A DNA stretch of 64,000 nucleotides from assembly GCF_026241195.1 (NCBI RefSeq), contig NZ_JAPFQO010000008.1, positions 186,001-250,000 on the forward strand, read 5' to 3'. Position 1 is the stretch's first letter. Each line of letters opens with the position of its first letter. Positions 1 through 12,080 of the stretch are shown here, one piece after another. The stretch comes from Pontibacter anaerobius. Lineage in GTDB: Bacteria; Bacteroidota; Bacteroidia; Cytophagales; Hymenobacteraceae. The position numbers and the translations under genes were made by a program. The notes beneath the pieces are model-generated. The model searched no databases, was not told the origin of the DNA, and worked only from the letters and a program-made list of their open reading frames with translations.

Positions 1-1543
1 GGCTGGCACTATAGATGAGTAGTTTATGGCTGATGTCAAGATTAGGAGCAAACGAGATAAATCCATAAGCAAGCAGGGCAAAAAAGTGGCCCAGGTATTT
101 TTGATTGACCAGCACATGAACCACAAGCGCGAGCAGGGCGAAGAGCAAACATTCGATTAGCTGAAGCCCAAAAAGCGCCTTTACGAACAGCCCGAATTCA
201 ACAGGAGCGCCGCCTATACTTACCTGAGCAACTATACCTGCTATCATCAGGAACGTTAACCAAACTATAAGCATAAAACTTAACGCCAGGAACCTGCTCA
301 GGAACAGCACCCATTCCGGCACCGGGGCCGCGTTGGCGATCTCATTCATACCTGCTTCTCTTTCCTTCCAGACCAATTCCCCAGCATAAAAGACAGTAAG
401 CAGGGTAATCAATATCCAAAAGGACTTAATTTCTACCAAAGGTGCCGTCAGAAAGTTTAGCATCTGATCCGCTCTGGGCAACAAAGGCACATCTTTGGCT
501 TCCATATTCCCGGGTATGGCAAAACCTACAAGCAATGCAAGGGCAACTAGTAAAAGTAAACCGATACGGCCTTTAGCAAGCTGCAGAAACGTTCTCCATG
601 TAATGACACGTAGCTGTAGTAAGTAAGTTCTAAAACCAAACATGCCGTTTATCTGCGTTAAAGTATTCTCTGGCCTCCATTTCAGCCACTCCTCTACTGG
701 CAGGTTGGTTAAGGTTTGATTTAACTGCTTCTTCCCTACTCCTATTTCGGGCTGAACAAAACTGAAACGCCTGTGAGTGAAAGCCAGCAGGCCAACCGAG
801 ATACTAAGCCAAAGTATACGGTTCATGAGCAACGGCCCCTCCAACGTGAGCATGCGGGTATTCTTTTCCAGCGGACTCCATTCACCTGACAGTTGATTTA
901 AAATGGAGCTGAAATGGATGGGGTCTATTAGTTTATTCCACTCTGCAGCGTCTTGTGTAACCAATTCCAAAACAAATGCAGCCACAAAAAGAAGCACCCC
1001 ACCCAGGTAGCTTGCCATGGCCCGACGGGTAAGTGCCGCCAAGGAGAACTGGATAGCTGTAACTATGAAAATGTTTGGCAACAGAAGGTAGAAAAAGGTA
1101 GTCAGATAGGCTGCCGAACTGAACGGGCCAATAACTTCAGGCTCTACACCAGTATAATATAGGGAAAACAGTATACTCAGCGGAATGGAGAGCAGAACAA
1201 TTAAATTAAGAAGACAAGCGGCAAGGAACCGCCCTCCCAGATAAGTGGCTTTGCTGGTTGGCGTGGTGTATGTGAGCGAATACATGCGTGTCTGTACGTC
1301 TCGGGCAGCGGCATCGCCAGCTACGGATCCGCCTAATGGAAGCCAGAACAAAATGCATAGAGCGGTGACAGCCGCTATCACAATAGGCGCATTCAATAAG
1401 AAATAGCCTTCCCGGGCATCACTTAGGTAATTGCCTATTACCCATAAAAAAGCAAGCACTGCCACTACCAAAAAGTAAAGCCAGGTAGCAGCGCTGCTTA
1501 TCTGGTAGGCAAACTCCAGCTGAAAAGTCTTCCGGAACTTCAT
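1..1543 (-). CDS. ABC-2-type transporter permease, 3' part cut off by the window edge
   Basis: The minus strand is open from the ATG at 1543 to base 1, giving about 514 residues with no stop. The protein starts MKFRKTFQLEFAYQ and has long hydrophobic stretches (for example VVAVLAFLWVIG and LNLIVLLSIPLSILFSL) separated by polar loops, as in large ABC-2 permeases; some Bacteroidota members of this type carry a C-terminal M1 peptidase domain, which would lie outside the window. Its start overlaps the stop of the ATPase gene by four bases (ATGA at 1540-1543), so the two are translationally coupled and should form one exporter. The substrate cannot be read from sequence. The call as permease is firm; the full length and C-terminal domain are unknown. 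Confidence 0.85.
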   Translation of the reverse strand, partial: MKFRKTFQLEFAYQISSAATWLYFLVVAVLAFLWVIGNYLSDAREGYFLLNAPIVIAAVTALCILFWLPLGGSVAGDAAARDVQTRMYSLTYTTPTSKATYLGGRFLAACLLNLIVLLSIPLSILFSLYYTGVEPEVIGPFSSAAYLTTFFYLLLPNIFIVTAIQFSLAALTRRAMASYLGGVLLFVAAFVLELVTQDAAEWNKLIDPIHFSSILNQLSGEWSPLEKNTRMLTLEGPLLMNRILWLSISVGLLAFTHRRFSFVQPEIGVGKKQLNQTLTNLPVEEWLKWRPENTLTQINGMFGFRTYLLQLRVITWRTFLQLAKGRIGLLLLVALALLVGFAIPGNMEAKDVPLLPRADQMLNFLTAPLVEIKSFWILITLLTVFYAGELVWKEREAGMNEIANAAPVPEWVLFLSRFLALSFMLIVWLTFLMIAGIVAQVSIGGAPVEFGLFVKALFGLQLIECLLFALLALVVHVLVNQKYLGHFFALLAYGFISFAPNLDISHKLLIYSAS

Positions 1544-2451
1544 ATGCTTACCTCCTCCACTTGCTGGCAGGACTTGTTAAAGCCTGCCATGGTGCTAAAG
1601 TATACATCTTCCAGGTCCGGCTCCACCAACTCAAAACCGTTTCCGGGATTCTCCTCACTATACACATGCACGATGGTGCGCCCGCTAAACAGTTTGGCAG
1701 AAATAACCTGCTGATCCTGTTCCAGCGTATTCTTGGGCATCAATTTGCGCCAGATACGGCCTTTCAGCGCGTCTACAGCCTGCATCGGCTCAGCCTCCAA
1801 AAGTATTTTTCCCTTATTGATGATTGCCATGTTGGTGCACAGTTCTGACACATCTTCGACAATGTGGGTGGAAAGTATAACCACGCTGTTCTCGCCCAAC
1901 TCACTGAGCAGGTTCAGGAAACGCACGCGCTCGGCCGGGTCCAGTCCCGCCGTAGGTTCGTCAACTATAAGCAGTTTCGGATTGCCCAGCAGTGCCACTG
2001 CCACCCCGAAACGCTGCTTCATACCACCAGAGTACCCTCCCAGCTTCTGTCTGCGCTTGTCCCATAGGTTTGTCTGCTTAAGTAAACGCCCTACCACTTC
2101 TTTGCGGGCAGCACGATTCGTAATACCTTTAAGCACGGCGAAGTAATCCAGCAGGTCCTCTGCATTCACCTTTGGGTAAACACCAAACTCCTGTGGCAGG
2201 TAACCCAGCGTCTGGCGCACCTCCTCCTTCTGGCGTAGCACATCTATTTCGCCCAGACGTATACTTCCTTCATCCGGGTCTTGAAGCGTGGCTAGTGTGC
2301 GCATCAGTGTAGATTTGCCTGCCCCGTTAGGGCCCAAAAGTCCATACATGCCCGGCGGTATGTGCAGCGACACATTATCTAGTGCCTGTACTCCATTGCC
2401 ATAAGTTTTAGAGACATTCCGGATGGACAGGTTGATCTGGTGATTTTCCAT
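1540..2451 (-). CDS. ABC transporter ATP-binding protein, partner of the downstream permease
   Basis: A 303-residue ABC ATPase that powers the membrane partner encoded just downstream. Visible motifs are Walker A GPNGAGKST near residues 39-47, signature YSGGMKQR, Walker B LLIVDEPTAGLDP and the H-loop LSTHIVED. The subfamily resembles the CcmA/NatA-type exporter ATPases that pair with ABC-2 permeases. The ATG at 2451 is followed by a typical start MENHQINLSIRNVSKTYG. A two-component system for a LytTR regulator is divergent from it across about 260 bases, a common arrangement when the regulator controls an exporter; that link is inference. Confidence 0.93.
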   Translation of the reverse strand: MENHQINLSIRNVSKTYGNGVQALDNVSLHIPPGMYGLLGPNGAGKSTLMRTLATLQDPDEGSIRLGEIDVLRQKEEVRQTLGYLPQEFGVYPKVNAEDLLDYFAVLKGITNRAARKEVVGRLLKQTNLWDKRRQKLGGYSGGMKQRFGVAVALLGNPKLLIVDEPTAGLDPAERVRFLNLLSELGENSVVILSTHIVEDVSELCTNMAIINKGKILLEAEPMQAVDALKGRIWRKLMPKNTLEQDQQVISAKLFSGRTIVHVYSEENPGNGFELVEPDLEDVYFSTMAGFNKSCQQVEEVSI

Positions 2452-2697
2452 AGTTATTATGATTTTGTTTTATTAATCAGGAAGAAAGGAAAGCACCTTT
2501 ATAGCGCTTTCCCGCTCATTTTCAGAATAAATGAAAAAGGACACCACAGAAAATCCAAAAGCAATATGCTACTACTGTAGTTTAATCTACCAACTGCTGG
2601 TTTGCTTCCGCCAATGCGCTTGCAGGCTCAAGAGGCGGTTTCGTAGATCGGTAGCAGGCTCCTGCAGAGTAACTAGCAAGAAAATGGCAGGAAAAAA

Positions 2698-2705
2698 TAT
2701 CTTTG
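2698..2705 (+). promoter_or_regulatory. candidate -7 promoter element of the histidine kinase gene
   Basis: TATCTTTG matches the Bacteroidota -7 consensus TAnnTTTG exactly. It ends four bases before the ATG at 2710, so transcription would start at or next to the start codon, giving a leaderless or nearly leaderless mRNA. No clear -33 TTTG was found, so this is a candidate only. Confidence 0.4.
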
Positions 2706-2709
2706 CTTT

Positions 2710-3744
2710 ATGGAAAGAGTTAAAAAGGTGTTTGTGTTGGTCCACCTCGTGTTGTGGACGCTGTTTAGCCTGCTGGTAGTTTTACAGCTAAGCGATGAAG
2801 GTGCCTGGCTGATCTTAACCTCCGGTTTTATACTTACATGTCTGCTTGTTTTTTACGGTCACTTCTATCTGCTCACCAGCTATTCGGGTAAAAAGAAGAA
2901 AAGAAGTTATTATCTCAGGCTGGCAGCTATCATGCTGATTGGCCCACTTCCCTTTGTGTTTTTACATCCTAAAGGATTGGCTACATGGGATAATTCCTCC
3001 GATTACTATATGATGACCTTAGTCACTATTGTGCCTCTGTTTACTCTTCTCGGATGGCTGGCAAGGGTTACAGAAAACCTGGTGCTTAATACCATCAAAA
3101 AAGAGCAACTGGAGAAGCAGGCCGTAGAGACTGAATTACATTACCTGAAGTCACAGATCAATCCGCATTTTCTGTTCAATACTCTCAATAACATCCATAC
3201 GCTGGTATATAAGCAGGCCCCTACTGCACCAGAAGCTGTACTTGGCCTATCTTCCCTGATGCGCTACATGATCTATGAGTCGAATGCAGCCACGGTGCCG
3301 CTATCAAGAGAGATCAACTACCTGCAGGATTATATCAGTTTGCAGCAACTACGGTATAAAAAAGCTCCAGTGGTGGACCTGGAAATAAAAGGAGATACAT
3401 CATCCTGCCATATTGCTCCACTGCTGTTCATACACCTAATGGAGAACGCCTACAAACACAGTCCTGCCAGACTGGAACCCGGTGATATTAAAGTCAAGGT
3501 GGAGGTAAAAGAGAATACCCTGAGCTTTAGTGTTCAGAACCCAATCAATAAAAACCCGGATAATTCCTTGGAAGAGCCCGGTGGCATTGGGTTGCCAAAT
3601 GTCCGTAAAAGACTAGCTTTGCTTTATCCGGAACAGCATCACCTGGAGGTCAACAACACAGGCGATCTGTTCTCAGTTATTTTAACAGTTCACGGCCTTC
3701 AGTCACAGCCTCATGAAAGAGAAACTCAGTTGCTATATCATTGA
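2710..3744 (+). CDS. LytS/YehU-type sensor histidine kinase
   Basis: A 344-residue inner-membrane kinase. Four hydrophobic segments (about residues 6-24, 33-53, 69-86 and 102-120) form the sensor part; they are followed by a short coiled linker and the His_kinase domain with the phospho-acceptor His153 in INPHFLFNTLNNIH. A HATPase domain follows, with ENAYKHS as N-box and GGIGLPNVRKRL as G-box. The ATG at 2710 is chosen because the upstream frame (from about 2531) is Cys-rich and looks non-coding. The 3' end overlaps the response regulator by 32 bases. It should phosphorylate that regulator; the signal is unknown. Confidence 0.92.
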   Translation: MERVKKVFVLVHLVLWTLFSLLVVLQLSDEGAWLILTSGFILTCLLVFYGHFYLLTSYSGKKKKRSYYLRLAAIMLIGPLPFVFLHPKGLATWDNSSDYYMMTLVTIVPLFTLLGWLARVTENLVLNTIKKEQLEKQAVETELHYLKSQINPHFLFNTLNNIHTLVYKQAPTAPEAVLGLSSLMRYMIYESNAATVPLSREINYLQDYISLQQLRYKKAPVVDLEIKGDTSSCHIAPLLFIHLMENAYKHSPARLEPGDIKVKVEVKENTLSFSVQNPINKNPDNSLEEPGGIGLPNVRKRLALLYPEQHHLEVNNTGDLFSVILTVHGLQSQPHERETQLLYH

Positions 3745-4441
3745 CGACGAGCACATGGCTCAGGAGATACTGGAAGAGTATGTAGCTAAAGTCCCGTTCC
3801 TGGAGCTGAAAGGCACTTTTGTGAGCCCTCTAGAAGCAGCCGCCCAAATGGATGAAGACAAGCCAGACTTGCTTTTCCTGGACATCAATATGCCAGACTT
3901 GAACGGGCTCAGCTTTATTCCGATGCTCAAGTCAAAGCCCATGATTATCCTCACCACAGCCTACGACCAGTATGCCCTAAAGGCGTTTGAACTTGAAGTA
4001 AAAGATTACCTGGTGAAGCCCTTCTCATTTGAACGTTTCTACAAAGGGGTACTACGCCTCTACCAGGAAAAGAGCAGCAAACAGCAGCCAGCTGCAAGTG
4101 AAGCTGAAAAAGAGGTTCTTACAGAGCAGGATTTTATTTTCCTGAAGGTGGGGCACCGTATCCAGAAAGTTGAAGTAAACAAAATCATTTTCATAGAGGG
4201 GATGAAGGATTACCTGCGCATTCATACTTCAAAAGAAAAGATCATGACCCTGATGAGCTTTGCAAAGTTGGAAGAACTACTCCCCACTTCTAAGTTTGCC
4301 CGCACTCATCGGTCTTATATGGTCGCCATTGAGAAAATTGATCATATCGAGAAAAACAGGATCTGGATCGGTGAAAATGTTATACCAATCAGTGAAACTT
4401 ATTCAGATAGCTTCTATAAGAAACTAAGAGGATTGATTTAA
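3713..4441 (+). CDS. LytTR-family response regulator
   Basis: A 242-residue DNA-binding response regulator. The receiver domain (1-120) has the acidic pair D11-D12, phospho-acceptor D57 in FLDINMPDLNG, Thr in LTTAYD and K102 in YLVKPF. A linker of about 25 residues leads to a LytTR domain (about 135-242) with FLKVGHRIQKVEV and IIFIEGMKDYLRIH. It overlaps the kinase gene by 32 bases, so the pair is co-translated. LytTR proteins bind direct repeats; the divergent ABC exporter is a plausible target but no operator repeat was identified. Confidence 0.94.
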   Translation: MKEKLSCYIIDDEHMAQEILEEYVAKVPFLELKGTFVSPLEAAAQMDEDKPDLLFLDINMPDLNGLSFIPMLKSKPMIILTTAYDQYALKAFELEVKDYLVKPFSFERFYKGVLRLYQEKSSKQQPAASEAEKEVLTEQDFIFLKVGHRIQKVEVNKIIFIEGMKDYLRIHTSKEKIMTLMSFAKLEELLPTSKFARTHRSYMVAIEKIDHIEKNRIWIGENVIPISETYSDSFYKKLRGLI

Positions 4442-4540
4442 AGGGTTTTAATATTTCCTCGAAAGGTAACATCGGATAAAGTAGGCCAGATCCATATGGA
4501 AATGGTTTGAAAATTCAATCCTTTGGTCTACTGAGTAAAA

Positions 4541-4575
4541 AGAGCCGCTTCGTATCCAATGGAACGGCTTTTTTT
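4541..4575 (+). terminator. terminator after the two-component operon
   Basis: AGCCG (4543-4547) pairs with CGGCT (4565-4569), extended inside by TT/AA, and is followed by a run of seven T. It lies about 100 bases after the response-regulator stop. Confidence 0.65.
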
Positions 4576-4664
4576 AAAGTATGACTCGCAGCACACAGAA
4601 TGCACAAACTCAAAAGTATAACAGAGTTACTTATCTATTCTAAACATTTGCTAACTGAGTAATA

Positions 4665-4693
4665 AAAATGGCGCCCTGTTGGAGCGCCATTTT
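4665..4693 (-). terminator. katG terminator (bidirectional hairpin)
   Basis: AAAATGGCGC (4665-4674) and GCGCCATTTT (4684-4693) form a perfect 10-bp stem with a 9-base loop. Read on the minus strand it ends in TTTTTATT, 55 bases after the katG stop. Confidence 0.8.
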
Positions 4694-4747
4694 CACTATT
4701 CGCTTGGTTTTCAAGCTATACTTTAAAACTAAGCCAGCATTCTACTT

Positions 4748-7532
<2,785 letters not shown>

Positions 7533-8393
7533 TTAACGGCTTAAGTAGGTAAAGAACCTTTCCAGGTACTCTTCCTTACTTAACAAGTTATCCTTGTTTG
7601 TATCCCAATGCCCAAAAATCCCATTCGCAAATTCATCTTTGTTTACCCAGCCATCTTTATCTAAATCCCAACCCTCAAAGGAGATTAGGTTCCTGAAGCC
7701 ATCGCCAAACTCTACGGAGTCCAGGGTGCCGTTATTATCTTCATCCAGTGAAGCCCATGATTTGCTATCAAGATTAAAATCTGCGATAAACTTTTCCCAC
7801 TCTGCTCCAGATATAGCACGATCGTAATCTATATCCACCATATCAAAGAAGCCGGATTCGAACCCATACTCTTCAAATACAATCCCATACTGGAGATCAT
7901 ATCCCATCCAATCCCAATACATTGCATCGAATGCAGTTAAGTTGGCTACATTATTGAAGGCCCTGGCAAACTCTGCGCTGCTGATGTCCGGTGCATGAAT
8001 GGTAACAGCCAGAGAGTCTTTCGCTACATTCTGAGCACGATCTTCTGCCTCCACCACTAAGATGTACTCCCCCATAGTGGCGCCTTTGGGTAGCTTTATA
8101 CTTATAGGGTAATCTCTGGATGTGATTTTAATGTAAAACTCATCATGCTCCTTAACGAGTTTGCTGCTGCCATCAGGGTACACCAGAAATACACGATACC
8201 CTTTAATTGCATTATTGTCCACAACTTTTACTTTTCCTTCGATCATCTCAATCACTAAAAATGTTGCGTTATCGGTAGAAGAAAGAATTTCTACTTCAGG
8301 ACTCACCATGTCGGGCACAACATCGTCGTCTTCATCACATGCCACCAGGGATGCCGCAAGCAGCAGCAAGAGTACCAGTTTATTTTTTTTCAT
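7533..8393 (-). CDS. EF-hand calcium-binding lipoprotein, probably surface-exposed
   Basis: A 286-residue lipoprotein. The start is taken at 8393 because MKKNKLVLLLLLAASLVAC is a clean lipoprotein signal with C19 as lipidation site; an in-frame ATG ten residues upstream would spoil it. The mature protein begins CDEDDD, an acidic cluster like the lipoprotein export signal of Bacteroidota that sends lipoproteins to the cell surface. Residues about 30-130 look like a beta-rich Ig/Big-type or DUF4625-like domain. The C-terminal half has four EF-hand-like loops: DIDYDRAISGAEW, DEDNNGTLDSVEF, DLDKDGWVNKDEF and DTNKDNLLSKEEY, the last three close to canonical. It probably binds calcium outside the cell; the biological role is unknown. 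Confidence 0.8.
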   Translation of the reverse strand: MKKNKLVLLLLLAASLVACDEDDDVVPDMVSPEVEILSSTDNATFLVIEMIEGKVKVVDNNAIKGYRVFLVYPDGSSKLVKEHDEFYIKITSRDYPISIKLPKGATMGEYILVVEAEDRAQNVAKDSLAVTIHAPDISSAEFARAFNNVANLTAFDAMYWDWMGYDLQYGIVFEEYGFESGFFDMVDIDYDRAISGAEWEKFIADFNLDSKSWASLDEDNNGTLDSVEFGDGFRNLISFEGWDLDKDGWVNKDEFANGIFGHWDTNKDNLLSKEEYLERFFTYLSR

Positions 8394-8937
8394 AGCTGCA
8401 GGTATTAAAAAATTATAAATCAAAACGCATACAACACAGTACAGCCTCTTACAAAGGCTGCTTCTCCGGTAAAATGGAAATGGAGGAGTTTTAAAAAGAG
8501 ACTTAGTTCCCTTTTATTTTAAGTGATAGGTAGCGCTTTCAGAGCAGGTATCCGGAACGGATATGAATTTTGAAGAAGCTCAAAATTAATTCGAAGTTAG
8601 TTAACTCTGGCTTAAGTGTTGAACTTACAGGGGCATTTCAGTGCATGTATCATAACTGCATTAGGGATGGTTATGCAGCAAGTAAGGATTGGTGTACGTC
8701 TTAAAATTTCTGTGCTAAATAGAATGCACAGAAAAGGCCTATAAAAATTGTGACACCACACATAAATGCGCTAAGCAGAAACACATATAATCATATACGA
8801 AATTTATATTGTGCTGTTTTGCTAACTATATAACAGGCTGTTTTCAGTTGAACAACACCGTGTAAAGTATAGCATTAAAGTATGAACGCCCTTAGAAGCT
8901 GCCAGGTGTGCCGGCACCACACTTCCTACAAATAAGC
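8394..8937. other. gene-free spacer between ppc and the EF-hand gene
   Basis: No gene is supported. The stretch is AT-rich and lies downstream of ppc and upstream of the lipoprotein gene, so it should hold the lipoprotein promoter. I see only a weak hairpin at 8904-8925 and no convincing T-run after ppc. Confidence 0.4.
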
Positions 8938-11529
8938 TTAGGCTGAGTTTCGTTCTGCGTTGATGATGCCGAAAGAGCACCGTACCACCAGATTCTCGTA
9001 TACTTTCTTTGCCTCCTGCTGCGGGTCCTGTTCTTCCAGACTTCTTATTTTGGCCAATGCGTGTTGCTGAATCGTGATCAGAGGCAACTCTATGCGCTGC
9101 CTCATCCGAATAGAAAGCTCATCCAGCGGCTTGTCTGCCATCAGAGAGTCCACACCAGCCAGCAGGAGCACATACTTTTTCGTGCGCTCATACTCCTCAT
9201 AGATCTGCTTCCAGAGCAGGCCATACTTTGGGTGCTCGGTCAGGTAAGCGGTAACCGGGAAAAAGCACTTCTTCATAGCCATCTCACAGTTGTCGAGCAG
9301 GGTTTTAAAGTATAACGAGCTCTTGTAAAGCTGCTGCAGGCGTGCCCATTCTCCTTTCTGGTGCAGCTCCTCCAGGGCCTTGCCCACGCCATAGTACCCC
9401 GGCAGGTTCTGCTTCAGCTGGCTCCAGGCACCTACATAGGGCACGGCACGCAGGTCATCCAGGTTAAGTTTTCCGGCCTTTCGCTTGGAGGGCCTACTGC
9501 CAATATTGGCCTCGCCGTAGTAGCGCAACGGGCTTACAAAGTTCAGGTACTCCAGGAATTCGGGGTGGTTCTTCAGCTGGGAGTATGCCTCGTAACTCAC
9601 CTCCGCCAGATGCTGTAGCAGTTGGTCTTCTTCCTTCGTTAAGGTTGATGCATTGCGGCTGAACAGCGTGTTGCTGATACCGGCGTGCATGAGTTGCTCC
9701 AGGTTAAACTGGGCGGCATCCACTGAGCCAAAGTTAGAGCTCACGGTTTGCCCCTGTATGGTGAGTTGTATCTCTTTATTGGCAATGTTGTTGCCCATAG
9801 ACGCATAAAACTGCTGTGTCTTGCCCCCGCCCCGTGCCGGTGGCCCGCCTCTGCCATCAAAGAAGATCACCTCTACGCCATAGGCGCGGCTAACCTGCGT
9901 CAGCGCCTCTTTTGCCTTATAGATGCTCCAGTTCGCCATAAAATAGCCGCCGTCTTTGGTGCCGTCCGAAAAGCCCAGCATAATGGTCTGTGTATGGTTT
10001 CGTCGGGCCAGGTGGCTTCTGTAAACCCGATTTTCGTAAAGCTCCCGCATCACGCTCGCGGCCTGGCGCAGGTCTGTTATCGTCTCGAAGAGCGGTACAA
10101 TGTCCACGCTGATTGCCTCGGGCTGCCAACCGCCCAGCCGGAACAAAGTATAAACCTCCAGCACATTCAAGGCGCTGGTGCAGTGGCTGATTATATAGCG
10201 GTGGCATCCCTCCTCCCCGTTGCGCTCCTGTATGGTCCGGATAGTAGCTACCGTCCGAACCGTGTCCTGCAGCAGCTCATCGTCGTTAAACACATCGGCC
10301 ACATCTGTGTGTTCGCCTATACTTAGTAATGCGGTTATTTTCTCGTTTTCCGGCAACTCCGTATAGTCTTGGGGCAAGAGGTTGGTGCGCCCCGAAAGTT
10401 CTTCGTACAGTTGCGCGTGCACGGAAGAGTCCTGCCGGATATCGAGTGATGCGAAGAACAAGCCGAAGAGCTCTACTTTAGTTATCAGCGCTTCCACATG
10501 GTTTAAAAAAAGGCTGTTATGTTCCTCCAGCAGTAGCTTCCTTATCTCCTTCAAAGAATTCAGAATGGCTTCCTGTTTTATATCCAGCTTATAGTCCGGC
10601 ACAAACAGGTTATTATACAGCCTGGCTTCCAGGTCCTTCACCATGTTCTCCACCCCTCTGAACGTTAAGCGCCGTCTGAGCCGTCGCACATCCGTATAGT
10701 ACGCCCTGATGATGGCACCGCGCAGGGCATCCGCTACCTGCAGCGTCGTATCTACCTTCACAAAAGGGTTTCCATCCCGGTCTCCTCCTGGCCAGAAGCC
10801 CATCCGTATCATTTTAGAACCCGCGCGTACAGCCTCAGGAAACTGAGCGGTGAGGTAAGAGAGGATGTTACCGGCAGCACGGTAGAATACATTTTCCAGA
10901 AACCAGATCATGCTGACTGCCTCCTCGAAGGGGGTGGGTTTTTCTTTTTTGAAGAAGGGCGTCTTGCCTAGTTGCCTCAGGTATGAGTGCGCCAGCGAGG
11001 TGTTGTCTTCTGCCAGTGCCTGCGAAAGGTCGTTTATAATACCCAGCACACTGCTCGGGTAAAACTGGGTTGGGTGGGCTGTCAGTACCATCCGCACGGC
11101 AAAGTCCTGTAACTTATGCGCAAGTTGCTCCTGTGCCTTTTGCTGCTGCACCGTAGTGCTGAGCTGCTTTAAAGTACCCATGCCATGCATGTCGTGCGTA
11201 TCCCGGAAAGCAGCCTCTTCCAGGGCATCAAATAATACCACCTGGCGCTCGGCATACTGCACAAACCGGAAGAGCAGGTCGTTCTGTTCCTGCTCGGTGC
11301 GGTAGTGGGTATACTGCTCAAAAAAACTCTGGATGATCTCCTGCGGACTGAGATGACGCTGATAGCCGTCTTCACAATGCAGTACAAGCAACGAGAGCAG
11401 AACACCTGTTTTCTCTACCCGATGAAAAGGCAGGGACGAGAACAGGCTGTTATACATTTCATAACGCGTACCAACCAGGTTGCTGAATGCCTCCGAGGTA
11501 GTATCCATACGCTTTTCAGGAATAGTCAT
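8938..11529 (-). CDS. ppc: phosphoenolpyruvate carboxylase
   Basis: An 863-residue cytoplasmic enzyme that adds bicarbonate to phosphoenolpyruvate to make oxaloacetate, refilling the TCA cycle. Diagnostic motifs are VLTAHPTQ with catalytic H152, GFWPGGDRDGNP, MLGFSDGTKDGGY and the glycine loop FDGRGGPPARGGG. The C-terminal tail GIINAERNSA corresponds to the family's GIAAGxRNTG. Two motifs differ from the textbook enzyme: TAHPTQ instead of TAHPTE, and SDGTKDGG instead of SDSNKDGG; both may be a lineage trait. It is monocistronic. The ATG at 11529 (MTIPEKRMDTT) is used, though M8 is possible. Confidence 0.95.
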   Translation of the reverse strand: MTIPEKRMDTTSEAFSNLVGTRYEMYNSLFSSLPFHRVEKTGVLLSLLVLHCEDGYQRHLSPQEIIQSFFEQYTHYRTEQEQNDLLFRFVQYAERQVVLFDALEEAAFRDTHDMHGMGTLKQLSTTVQQQKAQEQLAHKLQDFAVRMVLTAHPTQFYPSSVLGIINDLSQALAEDNTSLAHSYLRQLGKTPFFKKEKPTPFEEAVSMIWFLENVFYRAAGNILSYLTAQFPEAVRAGSKMIRMGFWPGGDRDGNPFVKVDTTLQVADALRGAIIRAYYTDVRRLRRRLTFRGVENMVKDLEARLYNNLFVPDYKLDIKQEAILNSLKEIRKLLLEEHNSLFLNHVEALITKVELFGLFFASLDIRQDSSVHAQLYEELSGRTNLLPQDYTELPENEKITALLSIGEHTDVADVFNDDELLQDTVRTVATIRTIQERNGEEGCHRYIISHCTSALNVLEVYTLFRLGGWQPEAISVDIVPLFETITDLRQAASVMRELYENRVYRSHLARRNHTQTIMLGFSDGTKDGGYFMANWSIYKAKEALTQVSRAYGVEVIFFDGRGGPPARGGGKTQQFYASMGNNIANKEIQLTIQGQTVSSNFGSVDAAQFNLEQLMHAGISNTLFSRNASTLTKEEDQLLQHLAEVSYEAYSQLKNHPEFLEYLNFVSPLRYYGEANIGSRPSKRKAGKLNLDDLRAVPYVGAWSQLKQNLPGYYGVGKALEELHQKGEWARLQQLYKSSLYFKTLLDNCEMAMKKCFFPVTAYLTEHPKYGLLWKQIYEEYERTKKYVLLLAGVDSLMADKPLDELSIRMRQRIELPLITIQQHALAKIRSLEEQDPQQEAKKVYENLVVRCSFGIINAERNSA

Positions 11530-12080
11530 ACGCTTACAAGTTTTACTTAAGATAGCGATAAATGCAGCACTATTCCAACATTCTTTCGCTTTTCAGGCTC
11601 TGCTGACCGGCCTGATAAAGTATAACCGCCTCCAAAACGCTTACGAACACAAAGCCTTAAATGCTACGGTCTGTGCACTTCATGCTTCAATAAAAACCAA
11701 CTTAAAAGAAAATGCAGGGATGTTCCAGCGATGCGCAGGGTAAGCGCAGGTCTAAAAGTATAAAGTGGGATGGCGCTGTTCAAGAGCTTATTTTATGTCC
11801 AGGTCAAAAGTATAAAACAGCTTTGCTCCTCAGGGTTACATTCCTGAAGCACTTATTAAGAGGGCTTGTAATCCGCCCTCTGGCAAATAGCTGCAGCTCA
11901 ACATCTGGCAAAGTATAAAATCGGGTGGCAAATAAGTATGAGCCTGCGTCTTACCCGTATCCCTTGTATACATTAAACAACACTAAAAACGGGAAGGCAA
12001 GGCCATAAGCTGCCTCACCTTCCCGTTCAAGACTATTCTTTCAGAATGACTTATATAAGTATAAATTGGAGCGCTAGTTC
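11530..12080. other. gene-free spacer rich in AAAGTATAA words
   Basis: No gene is supported. The word AAGTATAA occurs about five times here (near 11617, 11753, 11805, 11909, 12056). The terminator of the ABC-F gene lies at its right end. It should also contain the ppc promoter. Confidence 0.45.
11989..12026 (-). terminator. terminator of the ABC-F gene
   Basis: ACGGGAAGG (11989-11997) pairs with CCTTCCCGT (12018-12026), with a further GGC/GCC pair inside. On the minus strand it runs into TTTTTAG, 54 bases past the stop. Confidence 0.8.

Noticed and set aside
2531-2779. Open frame with a Cys-rich product upstream of the LytS kinase
   Set aside because: The product is rich in Cys and Arg with no family likeness; its frame overlaps the start of a clear kinase gene, so it is a chance frame.
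11712-11918. Short frame between ppc and the ABC-F gene
   Set aside because: It is in a spacer dominated by repeated AAGTATAA words and gives a low-complexity product without a start signal.
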